DNA from: Vulcanimicrobiota bacterium
GTDB lineage: Bacteria > Vulcanimicrobiota > Xenobia > Xenobiales > JADMJV01
Reading direction: 5' to 3'
Assembly: GCA_019637395.1 (NCBI GenBank)
Contig: JAHBVR010000002.1
Coordinates: 443,495 to 507,494, forward strand
Length of the DNA stretch: 64,000 bases
Part shown: positions 1 through 6,860 of the stretch, in pieces
How the letters are laid out: each line of letters begins with the position of its first letter
How positions within the stretch are numbered: position 1 is the first letter of the stretch
Translations under genes and position numbers: made by a program
The notes under the pieces: generated by a model
Seen by the model: the letters and a program-made list of their open reading frames with translations, nothing else
The model's database searches: none
What the model was told of the DNA's origin: nothing

Positions 1-440
1 ACACCGTGATAGGTAAGAAACTGGCTCATCTGCTCCCAGACCTGGGGGGCACCCCGCAGATAGACGTCCAGGTGAGGACCATCCACGAACTCCTCGACCA
101 GTAGGAACTCCAGTGCCTCGTTACGTCCCAGCGTTCGTACCACGCGCACCGGCGGTAAGTCAAAACCCAGCAGGCGCATTTCTTCCAGGGCCGACTCTTC
201 TTTGCGCATGATTTTGCGGAAATGCTCGTCATCGGGCTTTTCTCCCTCGGTGGGGAGTTTGCGGCCAAAGAATTTACAGGCGACCGTGGTGCCGCTGACG
301 CGGTCCTGGTAGCGCACCAGCAGCATCTGAGGATGCAGGCGATAACTATCGAAAACCGGTTCCTTCAGGTCCAGGAGCCGAGCGAGGAAGCCGTGCAGCG
401 GCTCAGCGGCGGGCAGCACGCCCAGGTAGACGTCTTCCAT
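1..440 (-). CDS. Kinase-like phosphotransferase, 3' part cut by window edge
   Basis: About 146 N-terminal residues are visible and the gene runs off the left edge. The segment VACKFFGRK looks like the ATP-binding lysine strand of protein kinase/aminoglycoside phosphotransferase-like folds, and FLLVEEFVDGPHL looks like the hinge that follows the N-lobe. The catalytic loop would lie beyond the window, so the substrate cannot be told; sugar, lipid or protein kinase are all possible. The ATG shares one base with the stop of the upstream reductase-family gene (TAATG), so the two are probably translationally coupled. The fold call is an inference from motifs. Confidence 0.55.
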   Translation of the reverse strand, partial: MEDVYLGVLPAAEPLHGFLARLLDLKEPVFDSYRLHPQMLLVRYQDRVSGTTVACKFFGRKLPTEGEKPDDEHFRKIMRKEESALEEMRLLGFDLPPVRVVRTLGRNEALEFLLVEEFVDGPHLDVYLRGAPQVWEQMSQFLTYHG

Positions 441-853
441 TACAACATCTTCAGCACGACCAGTGGAATCACACGCGAGGTTTTCTTCTGGTATTCTTGA
501 TACTGCGGGTAGTAACGGCAGAAAACCGGCCAAAGATGCTTTTTTAGCTCTTCCGAAGCTGGTTCGGCGCGCACCCGCCAACGGTGTGGTCCCACCTGCA
601 CGCTTCCCTCAGGATGGGCTTGAAGGTTTTTCCACCACTGGGGATCCTGGTCGCGGCCCGCGTAGGAGGCCACTACCACCAGGTCCTCGCGGTCGGGCAG
701 AAACAGTAGGGGAGTGGTGAAGTGACGGCCACTCTTGCGGCCGGTGGTGGTCAGCAGCAGCACCGGGGTGCCGCTGGCCAGACCGGTGAAAACTCCTGAA
801 GTCAGGCGGTAAAGCCAACAGTGTAGCCGGCCCGTATAGCGGAAAATGTTCAC
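440..853 (-). CDS. Deazaflavin-type (F420) nitroreductase family protein (DUF385)
   Basis: This 137-residue protein has the family signature TTTGRKSGRHFTTPLLFL at residues 35-52, which binds the cofactor phosphate in F420H2-dependent quinone/nitro reductases of the Ddn type. The length matches the family. Whether F420 is really used is unknown: many relatives outside actinobacteria bind other flavins or heme, and no F420 biosynthesis gene is in the window. It sits 7 bases after udgX and overlaps the next gene by one base, so it is an inner member of a six-gene minus-strand operon. Confidence 0.8.
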   Translation of the reverse strand: MNIFRYTGRLHCWLYRLTSGVFTGLASGTPVLLLTTTGRKSGRHFTTPLLFLPDREDLVVVASYAGRDQDPQWWKNLQAHPEGSVQVGPHRWRVRAEPASEELKKHLWPVFCRYYPQYQEYQKKTSRVIPLVVLKML

Positions 854-860
854 TCAGCAG

Positions 861-1478
861 TTACTCCAGACTCATAAGTTCTCGCACGCGCAGCATATCC
901 TGAATGAATAACCGCCGCTCGCGCGCCCGATCCTGGCTGGTGCGCTGGCGCAGGATCGAAGAAGGATGGACCGTGGCCAGGGCCAGACGCTGGGCATAGT
1001 CGAGCTTTTGCCCGCGTTGCTCGGTCACGCGGAAACTCTTGCCCAACAAGGCCTGAGCCGCGGTGGCGCCGAGCAGGACCAGGATTTTGGGTTGCATCAC
1101 TTCGATTTCGGCTTGCAGCCAGGGCAGGCAGGCCTTCACTTCGCCGGCTCCGGGTTTCTGATGAATGCGCCGTTTGCCTCTGGGCTCCCACTTGAAATGC
1201 TTAACCACATTGGTCACGTAGGCATCGCGCCGCTCGATGCCGGCTTCCGCCAGCAACTCGTTCAACAGGCGTCCGGCGGGACCCACGAAGGGATGGCCCC
1301 GAAGGTCTTCTTCATCCCCGGGCTGCTCACCGATGAACATGATCCGCGCGCCGGGGGAACCTTCGCCAAAAACCGTCTGGGTGGCGCGTTGATAGAGTTC
1401 GCAACCGTGGCAGTCTCGCGAGGAAACCTGGAGCGCCTTCAGACTCAACTCCGAAGGTAGGTAGTCGGCCGCGCTCAA
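861..1478 (-). CDS. udgX: UdgX-type uracil-DNA glycosylase
   Basis: The 205-residue protein belongs to the family 4/5-related uracil-DNA glycosylases. It shows C23-x2-C26 and C117 as likely Fe-S ligands (a fourth Cys is not evident), the catalytic motif GEQPGDEED at 50-58, and HPSS at 171-174. The loop GKRRIH (101-106) is the hallmark of UdgX; in the characterised mycobacterial enzyme the loop His forms a covalent bond with the abasic sugar after uracil excision, and H106 is its equivalent here. The TTG start overlaps the stop of the preceding 29-residue ORF as TTGA, which argues for this start. The role is repair or capture of uracil in DNA. Confidence 0.92.
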   Translation of the reverse strand: MSAADYLPSELSLKALQVSSRDCHGCELYQRATQTVFGEGSPGARIMFIGEQPGDEEDLRGHPFVGPAGRLLNELLAEAGIERRDAYVTNVVKHFKWEPRGKRRIHQKPGAGEVKACLPWLQAEIEVMQPKILVLLGATAAQALLGKSFRVTEQRGQKLDYAQRLALATVHPSSILRQRTSQDRARERRLFIQDMLRVRELMSLE

Positions 1479-1564
1479 GCGCCCGACAACATTCCAAAAA
1501 GGCCGGCGGTCAGCACAGCTATGGCCAGCGCAATGGCTACGAAAAGCATGGTCGTTTGATTCAT
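1475..1564 (-). CDS. 29-residue single-span membrane microprotein upstream of udgX
   Basis: A 29-codon ORF begins MNQTTMLF and is almost entirely one hydrophobic helix (residues 6-25). It has a strong ribosome binding site, GGAGGAAACACC, directly before its ATG, and its TGA stop overlaps the TTG start of udgX (TTGA). Its own ATG overlaps the stop of the upstream 63-residue ORF as ATGA. The Shine-Dalgarno sequence and the two coupled junctions are the evidence that it is translated. It may serve mainly to couple translation into udgX or may be a true membrane peptide; no homologue is recognised. Confidence 0.6.
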   Translation of the reverse strand: MNQTTMLFVAIALAIAVLTAGLFGMLSGA

Positions 1565-1752
1565 TGGTGTTTCCTCCAATTCAGAGTCTCTGATGTTTCC
1601 AGACCCGGCCGACCCGAGCGGTCAACTCCCAGCCGGCCCCGACTATCGCGGACCCAGTGGGGCCGGTCTCGGTGGCAGTTGCCGGCCGTCGGCCGGGCTT
1701 GAGAGCCGGAAGGATGGGGATAGGCGTAGTCGGAGGGACGCGGCCGGCTCAC
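1561..1752 (-). CDS. Hypothetical 63-residue basic protein
   Basis: This 63-residue ORF is rich in Arg, Pro, Ser and Gly and carries no recognised domain. It is listed because it fills the gap between its neighbours exactly: its GTG overlaps the stop of the HAD phosphatase gene (GTGA) and its TGA overlaps the ATG of the next small ORF (ATGA). Such junctions are the rule for real genes in this window. The composition could also arise from a GC-rich spacer, so translation is uncertain. Confidence 0.4.
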   Translation of the reverse strand: MSRPRPSDYAYPHPSGSQARPTAGNCHRDRPHWVRDSRGRLGVDRSGRPGLETSETLNWRKHQ

Positions 1753-2423
1753 GCTAACACCGCTTCCAGAGCATGATTGCCCATCACTTCCAGCAGCTCC
1801 GCCGGACCTTCAAAGATCCACTCGGCTTCGCCCAGCTCCTGACGCGACCAGCCACCGGTCAGGAAGGCCAGCGGGCGGATAGTCAATTTACGCGCTGCAC
1901 TCAGGTCGTAGGGAGTATCTCCCACCATAATCACTTCGTCGGCCTTGAGCTCCAGGCGTTGCAAGGCTACCGCCACAATATCCGGGTCCGGCTTGCTCTC
2001 TTGGGCGTCGCCGGAAGAAGTCTTTTCGCTCAGATAGGGTCGGATGCCCACGATATCCAACAGGGGATCGAGCTCTTTGGGCGGGGCCGAACTGGCCACA
2101 GCCAATTTCAGACCCTGCTCGTGAAGCTTGCGCACTAACTCTCGGGCTCCCCGAAAGGCATTCAGGGTAGGTAGATAGCGTTCTTCGAAAATTTCGCCGC
2201 GCCGCTTGGCCAGGGCTTTTCCCTCGGGCTCATGCTCGCTCCAAGGCGTTTGCATGGGGATGATCTTGTCGCCCCCCATACCGATGGAGCGGCGAATTTC
2301 CTCCGCGTCGGCCGTCTGTCCGAATTCCTCCAGAGCTTTGAGCCAGGCCTGCGCGTGGGGCCCGTTGCTGTCCACCAGCGTGCCGTCCACGTCGAAAATA
2401 ACGCCGCGAATTGTGCTCGTCAT
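1749..2423 (-). CDS. HAD-superfamily hydrolase, phosphoglycolate/sugar-phosphate phosphatase type
   Basis: The 224-residue protein has HAD motif I FDVDGTLVD near its N-terminus (nucleophile Asp and acid/base Asp), an all-helical C1 cap, motif II VASSA, the KPDPD segment with the motif III Lys, and motif IV GDTPYDLSAA. Length and cap match phosphoglycolate phosphatase/beta-phosphoglucomutase relatives; the substrate cannot be read from sequence. I start at the ATG eight bases after AGTAGG; another ATG lies six bases upstream. It overlaps the following 63-residue ORF by GTGA and probably heads the operon that includes udgX. Confidence 0.85.
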   Translation of the reverse strand: MTSTIRGVIFDVDGTLVDSNGPHAQAWLKALEEFGQTADAEEIRRSIGMGGDKIIPMQTPWSEHEPEGKALAKRRGEIFEERYLPTLNAFRGARELVRKLHEQGLKLAVASSAPPKELDPLLDIVGIRPYLSEKTSSGDAQESKPDPDIVAVALQRLELKADEVIMVGDTPYDLSAARKLTIRPLAFLTGGWSRQELGEAEWIFEGPAELLEVMGNHALEAVLA

Positions 2424-2507
2424 TCCCATAGCCTACTGCCGGTAGACGGCCCTACCGAGAGAAGAGCGTACTGTCTCGCGAGTACTTCAGCAGCTTGGCT
2501 GCCCAGG

Positions 2508-2792
2508 TCAGTCAGTCCAACATAAGGTGGCCTGGGATTCCTGACCGTCCTGGCGCCGAGCGGTGACCACCAGTTGATGATCCGGCCCGGAAAACCACCG
2601 GGTCGTTTGCCGAAAGTGGCGGACATAGCGGGTGAGCCGGTGATGCCGGGAACCTCTCTCCGGGTTGATCAGAATACCGTCGAGGACGACCTGAACGCTT
2701 TCGAGGCTGTGCGGGTCATCGGGGGCCAGAGAAACCTCGACGCCGAGGCCTTCGGGGCAGCGGCACAGTTTGATATCGATCAGGTCATTCAC
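2508..2792 (-). CDS. Hypothetical 94-residue protein
   Basis: The protein begins VNDLIDIKL and has no domain I recognise. It contains alternating beta-prone segments (VEVSLAPDD, VQVVLDG, HQLVVTARR) that suggest a small beta-rich fold. I chose the GTG start because AGAGGAAC lies at proper distance before it. A longer reading from an ATG at 2837 would start inside the U-tract of the terminator hairpin and lacks a ribosome binding site. The gene lies about 50 bases downstream of that hairpin, so readthrough or attenuation could control it. It is 84 bases upstream of the HAD gene. Confidence 0.5.
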   Translation of the reverse strand: MNDLIDIKLCRCPEGLGVEVSLAPDDPHSLESVQVVLDGILINPERGSRHHRLTRYVRHFRQTTRWFSGPDHQLVVTARRQDGQESQATLCWTD

Positions 2793-2837
2793 GCGTGGTC
2801 CAGTTCCTCTCGCGGATAGCCCGAGGACGGGAGGCAT

Positions 2838-2867
2838 AAAAAAACCTCCCGCTTCTCGGGAGGTTTT
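2838..2867 (-). terminator. Strong intrinsic terminator, minus strand
   Basis: An 11-bp perfect stem (arms 2841-2851 and 2857-2867, core CCTCCCG/CGGGAGG) with a 5-base loop is followed on the minus strand by an uninterrupted run of U residues. On the plus strand the tail is weaker (TTTTCTTC). No plus-strand gene ends nearby, so it most likely ends a short minus-strand transcript. Confidence 0.85.
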
Positions 2868-2962
2868 CTTCAGGCTGTTTGATGGGCTATCAGGCCAGCT
2901 GAGAAACTTCCCGCCAGAGCCGACAACAACAGAACTGCAAACTGAGCGGGAAGAACTTCATC
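2838..2962 (-). ncRNA. Candidate small RNA or terminated (attenuator) leader, about 120 nt
   Basis: A consensus promoter is followed by about 120 bases without an ORF and then by a strong terminator. The predicted transcript can fold: CUUCCCGC near its 5' end pairs with GCGGGAAG about 40 bases later, the flanking GGCC segments can also pair, and UGAU-AGCCC-AUCA forms a small hairpin before the terminator. It could be an independent small RNA or a regulated leader for the 94-residue gene just downstream. I do not recognise it as 6S, SRP, tmRNA or a known riboswitch. Confidence 0.5.
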
Positions 2963-2967
2963 GGCCT

Positions 2968-2996
2968 ATTTTAATTTCAGCTCGAGCCTCTGTCAA
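2968..2996 (-). promoter_or_regulatory. Consensus sigma-70 type promoter
   Basis: On the minus strand TTGACA (2991-2996) and TAAAAT (2968-2973) are separated by exactly 17 bases. This is the best match to a vegetative promoter that I found in the window. It points into the candidate small RNA and stands 34 bases upstream of the divergent plus-strand gene start at 3030. Confidence 0.75.
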
Positions 2997-3029
2997 GGCG
3001 AAGAGAGAAGAGGAAAGGCAGGTCTTGGC

Positions 3030-4130
3030 ATGACGGAATTGGATGCGCAATGGCGCGCGGCCCACCCCATTCCAGCTTCTGATGAAGGGGCCGACAAGCG
3101 ATCAAGAGGACATCTAACCGTGGTGGGGGGCTCGCCTCAGACACCAGGGGCACTGCTGCTGGCCGGGACCGCCGGCCTGCGGGTGGGGGCAGGCCGGCTG
3201 AATCTGGTCACCGTTCCCGAGTGTCTGGCCGGTCTGGCCATGCAACGCCAAGAGGCGCGGGTCTACCCATATCTTTATTCCCGCAACCTGCGGCGTTTGC
3301 GCGGTCCCTGCCTAAAAGCGGACGCTCTGGTGCTGGGACCGGGAGTCTTGTGCGGCCGGTTGTTACGCGGCGCCCTGGATGAATTTCTGAGCCTGCCCAT
3401 TCCCCTGGTGCTGGATGCTCTGGCCCTGCACCTGGTGCAAGGCCGCCAGCTACAGTCGCGACCGGCGCCGACCGTGCTGACCCCCCACCAGCGCGAGCTT
3501 TCGGTGCTGCTGGGGGAAGAAGTGACCGACCCGCCGGGGGACGCTCAGCGGCTGGCCCGGCTGACCGGCGCTATCGTGGTCGCCAAAGGGCCGGAAGCTT
3601 GCATCGCCGCGGCCGGGAGCCCTTGCTGGCGGCCGCCTGGGGAGTGGGACCCTGATACCGCCAACGAGGGACGAGTAGATATGGGGACTTGGCCCGGGCA
3701 GCCCTTACTCTCTGAAGAGAGGAGATGGACAATGACGAATTTACTCGACAGAAATGAAATTTTGACGATTTTCAAGGGAATCAGCCAGGATGTTCAGACA
3801 CTGGTCCGGCAGGAAGGTATGCTATTACGCGCCGAGTTAAAAGAGGACGCAACGCAAGTGGCCAAAGTCGGCGGCGAAATGGCATTGGGCGGAGCTGTTG
3901 TCGCCATGGGCAGCTTGCTGCTGGTATTGGCCGTGGTCTTTGCTCTGAGCTGGCTCTTTCCCGAACTTCCGCTGTGGGGTTCTTGCGCGCTGGTCGGGTC
4001 CGTCCTGCTGATGGCGGGCGGCGTCCTGGTGGCGCGAGCCAGGGCTAAAGCCAGGCAACTCGATTTAACGCCCCGACAAACTCTTCGGTCTGTGAAGAAG
4101 GACCTGCGCGTGTTGGCTCCGGGAACGTGA
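3030..4130 (+). CDS. Truncated NAD(P)H-hydrate dehydratase (NnrD) domain fused in frame to a DUF1469 holin-like membrane domain
   Basis: Residues 1-200 match the YjeF C-terminal/ADP-dependent NAD(P)HX dehydratase family: HLTVVGGSPQTPGA, GALLLAGTAGLRVGAG and VLTPHQRE are visible. The essential GTGD-type catalytic loop and the last third of the fold are missing; the sequence degenerates after VVAKGPEACIAAAG. Residues 235-366 form a separate unit, MTNLLDRNEIL onward, with a helix and two membrane spans as in DUF1469/YqjE-like phage holin III proteins. An internal ATG at 3732 has a strong Shine-Dalgarno, so the membrane protein is probably made alone and the NnrD part is likely a decayed gene whose stop was lost. 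It overlaps the next gene by GTGA. Confidence 0.6.
   Translation: MTELDAQWRAAHPIPASDEGADKRSRGHLTVVGGSPQTPGALLLAGTAGLRVGAGRLNLVTVPECLAGLAMQRQEARVYPYLYSRNLRRLRGPCLKADALVLGPGVLCGRLLRGALDEFLSLPIPLVLDALALHLVQGRQLQSRPAPTVLTPHQRELSVLLGEEVTDPPGDAQRLARLTGAIVVAKGPEACIAAAGSPCWRPPGEWDPDTANEGRVDMGTWPGQPLLSEERRWTMTNLLDRNEILTIFKGISQDVQTLVRQEGMLLRAELKEDATQVAKVGGEMALGGAVVAMGSLLLVLAVVFALSWLFPELPLWGSCALVGSVLLMAGGVLVARARAKARQLDLTPRQTLRSVKKDLRVLAPGT
3716..3734 (+). promoter_or_regulatory. Internal ribosome binding site and start of the DUF1469 protein
   Basis: AGAGAGGAG stands eight bases before an ATG at 3732, inside the 366-codon reading frame. It suggests that a 132-residue DUF1469-type membrane protein is translated on its own, independent of the degenerate NnrD portion upstream. 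Confidence 0.65.
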
Positions 4131-4693
4131 GGCTCGCCAATCTGGTCAAAGGCGCCCTGGCTGGCGCCATCGCGGGGGCGATCGCTTCAGCCGTCATGAA
4201 CCGGTTGGTGGGATTCTATCCTTCGGAATCGGCCGGCCGTGGCCACGGCGCCCAGTCATTGCAGCCGGGTCAGCCCGAGCATGGTTTTGGCCTGCGGCAG
4301 ATTCGCCGCGACGGGGCCTGGCGCCACCATCAGGAAGACGCCACCGAGCGACTGGCCGAGTGTCTCATCTGGGAAATCATCGGCGTCCACCTGACCGCTC
4401 GACAAAAGCAGACCCTGGGCACGTTGGTCCACTATCTCTTTGGTAGCAGCAGCGCTGCCGGCTATGGCCTGCTGGCCGAGTTCTTGCCTGCCAGCCGGAC
4501 CGGCCTGGGGGTGCCTTTCGGCACAGCCGTGTGGCTGGGCGCCGACGAAGGCGCGGTGCCTCTGCTCGGCCTCTCTCGTGACCCCTCCGAGCAATCTCTC
4601 CTGGTTCACCTGACCTCGATGGGATCGCACTGGATCTACGGTTTGACTACCGAGCTTATGCGACGCCAACTGCGCGCCAGCTGGTTGCGCTAA
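4127..4693 (+). CDS. DUF1440 (YagU-like) inner membrane protein
   Basis: The 188-residue protein starts at GTG overlapping the previous stop (GTGA). Its N-terminus, LVKGALAGAIAGAIASAVMN, is a glycine/alanine-rich membrane helix typical of DUF1440/YagU proteins. Further hydrophobic segments lie at roughly 108-125, 130-150 and 165-180, separated by a charged region rich in His and Arg (40-80). The function of the family is not established; YagU has been linked to acid stress. Coupling to the DUF1469 protein suggests a small envelope-stress operon, which is inference. Confidence 0.65.
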   Translation: MRLANLVKGALAGAIAGAIASAVMNRLVGFYPSESAGRGHGAQSLQPGQPEHGFGLRQIRRDGAWRHHQEDATERLAECLIWEIIGVHLTARQKQTLGTLVHYLFGSSSAAGYGLLAEFLPASRTGLGVPFGTAVWLGADEGAVPLLGLSRDPSEQSLLVHLTSMGSHWIYGLTTELMRRQLRASWLR

Positions 4694-4699
4694 GAGTCC

Positions 4700-5326
4700 T
4701 TAGTCCGGGGGTAGGGGAGGAAAGGGCCGGCTGCGTAGCAGGCGAGCCAGGTGAGTGCTGGTTCTGGCCATGCTCTTTGTCATTTGAGCCACCACTTTGG
4801 GCGTCTTGCTCAGGTGAATATAGTCGACGCTACCCATCACCTCGCCCACCCAATAGGTCATTCCATTCGGGGGAATGGTAAAGCCCAGGTCATTGAGAGC
4901 CTGGAAGACGGCGGCCGTGCAGTAATGGGCACCATCCTCGTTGCCGACCACGGCCAGCGTGGCGACCTTGCCGTAAGAAGGCATATGGCCCTTTTCGTTC
5001 TTTTCCTCGAGGAAGATGTCCAGTCGCTCCAGCACTCGCTTGGCCAGGCTGGAGGGTTGCCCGAGCCAAATGGGTGTGCCGATCAGCAGAATATCCGCCG
5101 AGTCCACCTTCTGGCGTAACTCCGGCCACTGATCTCCGCTCCCTTCGTCGTTGGTTACTCCCGGTTCCACGCGGTAATCGGCCACGTGGACAATCTCGCC
5201 GGCGGCGCCTTCCTCGGCGAAAGCGACGAGACACTCTTCGAGTAAGCGCCGGGTCGAAGAATTTTTCTCCGGGTCGCTCTTTTTCAGACTACAGTTGAAG
5301 GCCAGAATCTTGATTTTTGCTTTCAT
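4700..5326 (-). CDS. NAD(P)H-dependent FMN reductase / flavodoxin-fold protein
   Basis: The 208-residue protein has a flavodoxin-like fold: the first strand KIKILAFNCSLKKSD leads to the FMN phosphate-binding loop, ADILLIGTPIWLGQPSS (residues 78-94) matches the conserved P-I-W-x-G-x-P-S segment, and GNEDGAHYC resembles the second FMN loop. It is likely a cytoplasmic quinone or azo-type reductase. The ATG at 5326 is preceded by AAAGGTG; a GTG three codons upstream is less likely. It is transcribed convergently to the YagU-like gene and divergently from the Nramp gene. Confidence 0.8.
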   Translation of the reverse strand: MKAKIKILAFNCSLKKSDPEKNSSTRRLLEECLVAFAEEGAAGEIVHVADYRVEPGVTNDEGSGDQWPELRQKVDSADILLIGTPIWLGQPSSLAKRVLERLDIFLEEKNEKGHMPSYGKVATLAVVGNEDGAHYCTAAVFQALNDLGFTIPPNGMTYWVGEVMGSVDYIHLSKTPKVVAQMTKSMARTSTHLARLLRSRPFPPLPPD

Positions 5327-5396
5327 CCCGGGCACCTTTGCGCTGGCCCACCGGCTTCCGGCCCCGCTCCGTCCTGTCGTCCGGGTACTCCGGTAC

Positions 5397-5473
5397 TGAG
5401 ACGATCTTTATCTCCCTACTGCCCGGGATCAGCGTCCCTGGTCCCGTTCGGGCGGCAAAACTAGGCTGAAAAC
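5397..5473 (+). promoter_or_regulatory. Upstream element shared with the MgtE-N/CBS gene; probable leaderless promoter
   Basis: Blocks TGAGACGATCT (5397), GCGTCCCTGGTC (5432-5443), CGGCAA (5453) and CTAGGCTGA (5461) recur in the same order before the gene starting at 8039 on the other strand. The spacing between GCGTCCCTGGTC and CTAGGCT is 17 here and 18 there. TAGGCT ends six bases before the ATG, as expected for a -10 box of a leaderless transcript. No ribosome binding site is visible. Confidence 0.5.
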
Positions 5474-6844
5474 ATGACCGAGCGCACCCCGGCTCTCGAA
5501 GGTTTAGAACCTCTTGAGCGGATCGACAACCGAGCCACTGAAGATGCTCTCCGCGCCGCCAGCGGCAGTCAGATTCGCTTGCAGGGCCGTAGCTATCCGG
5601 CCGGGCGTATCCCCCAACCCAAGGCTGCCTGGCTGCGCTGGTTGGCCATTCTGGGCCCCGGTCTGGTAGCCGCCTCAGCAGGTAACGACGCGGGCGGGAT
5701 CGCTACTTATAGCAGTGCTGGCGCGAAGTACGGTTACGATCTGATCTGGGTGATGGTTTTGATCACGGTGCCCATGGCCTTGATCCAGGAAACCTGCGCC
5801 CGGCTGGGGGCAGCCACAGGCCGGGGTTTGCTGGATTTGATTCGGCACCGCTTCGGCTGCAACTGGGCTCTCTTCGCTATCGTGGTGGTGGGTATTGCCA
5901 ATGCCGGTCTGATCGTAAGCGAATTCGTGGGATTGGGGGCGGCCGGCGATTTGCTGGGCATTCCCAAACTTGTCCTGGTTCCTCTGGCGGCTATCGCTCT
6001 TTGGGCGCTGGTGCTCTTCTGGTCCTACAGCTACCTGGAAAAAGTGTTGATCTTGATGACTCTGGTCTTCCTGGTATATCCGGCAGCCGCCTGGATGGGA
6101 CAGCCGCACGCCGGGGAATTGGCCCGTGGGGCTTTCATTCCGCACCTTAAATCGGATCGCGGCTTCCTCATGCTGTTGGTGGCCTTGATAGGAACCACCA
6201 TCACCCCCTACATGCAGTTGTTTCAGCAAAGCTCGATGGTGGAGAGACTGGCCTCGCGTAAAAATTACGGCAACGAGCGTTGGGATGCCTGGGTTGGCTG
6301 TACGCTTTCCAATCTGATGTCGATCGCTATGATGGTGGCCACCGCGGCCACCCTTCACAAGCTGGGCAAAACCACCATCGATTCCGCCGCCGACGCGGCC
6401 AAGGCCCTGGAACCCGCCGCCGGTCATGCGGCCACCACTTTGTTTGCCGTGGGACTGCTGGGGGCCACTTTGTTGGCCGCCGCCGTGCTGCCTCTGGCCA
6501 CCGCCTATGCGGTGACGGAAGCCATGGGTGCCCCTAAGGGTGTCGATCTGGACTTCCGGCGCGCACCCTTGTTCTTTGGCCTGTTCACTTTCTTGCTGGT
6601 ATTGGGGGCCGGCGTCGCGCTGATCCCCAGATTGCCGGTGATGGATCTGTTGGTGGGAGTGCAGGTTCTCAATGGCGTTCTGTTGCCGTTCGTTCTGGTT
6701 TTCATCGTGTTGTTGGCCAACGACAAGCGCTATATGGGTGAGCTCAAGAATACCAGGCTTACCAACATTTTCAGCGTGATCACCATCGTCACGATAACTA
6801 CGGCCGTTCTCATTTTGCTGGGTGACCAGTTCTTCGGTGGCTGA
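5474..6844 (+). CDS. Nramp-type divalent metal ion transporter, atypical metal site
   Basis: The 456-residue protein has about eleven membrane spans and the Nramp fold. After a soluble N-terminus of about 55 residues, span 1 reads GPGLVAASAGNDAGG. The canonical DPGN site is DAGG here, so the Asp is kept but the Asn is changed. In span 6 the canonical M-P-H is T-P-Y (ITPYMQLFQQSS). Loss of the metal-binding Met is known from Nramp-related magnesium transporters, so Mg or another hard cation may be carried rather than Mn/Fe. The convergent partner is an MgtE-N/CBS protein, which fits Mg or Mn control. Confidence 0.85.
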   Translation: MTERTPALEGLEPLERIDNRATEDALRAASGSQIRLQGRSYPAGRIPQPKAAWLRWLAILGPGLVAASAGNDAGGIATYSSAGAKYGYDLIWVMVLITVPMALIQETCARLGAATGRGLLDLIRHRFGCNWALFAIVVVGIANAGLIVSEFVGLGAAGDLLGIPKLVLVPLAAIALWALVLFWSYSYLEKVLILMTLVFLVYPAAAWMGQPHAGELARGAFIPHLKSDRGFLMLLVALIGTTITPYMQLFQQSSMVERLASRKNYGNERWDAWVGCTLSNLMSIAMMVATAATLHKLGKTTIDSAADAAKALEPAAGHAATTLFAVGLLGATLLAAAVLPLATAYAVTEAMGAPKGVDLDFRRAPLFFGLFTFLLVLGAGVALIPRLPVMDLLVGVQVLNGVLLPFVLVFIVLLANDKRYMGELKNTRLTNIFSVITIVTITTAVLILLGDQFFGG

Positions 6845-6860
6845 AGCGAGCTTTGTTTCC

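Noticed and set aside
2838-2962. 6S RNA or SRP RNA identity of the small RNA candidate
   Set aside because: Neither the long rod with central bubble of 6S RNA nor the conserved SRP core (GGAAGCAGCC-like) is visible.
5341-5473. Possible yybP-ykoY (Mn) or M-box riboswitch before the Nramp gene
   Set aside because: The conserved cores of these riboswitches are absent, and the block next to the ATG looks like a -10 box, so a promoter element is preferred.
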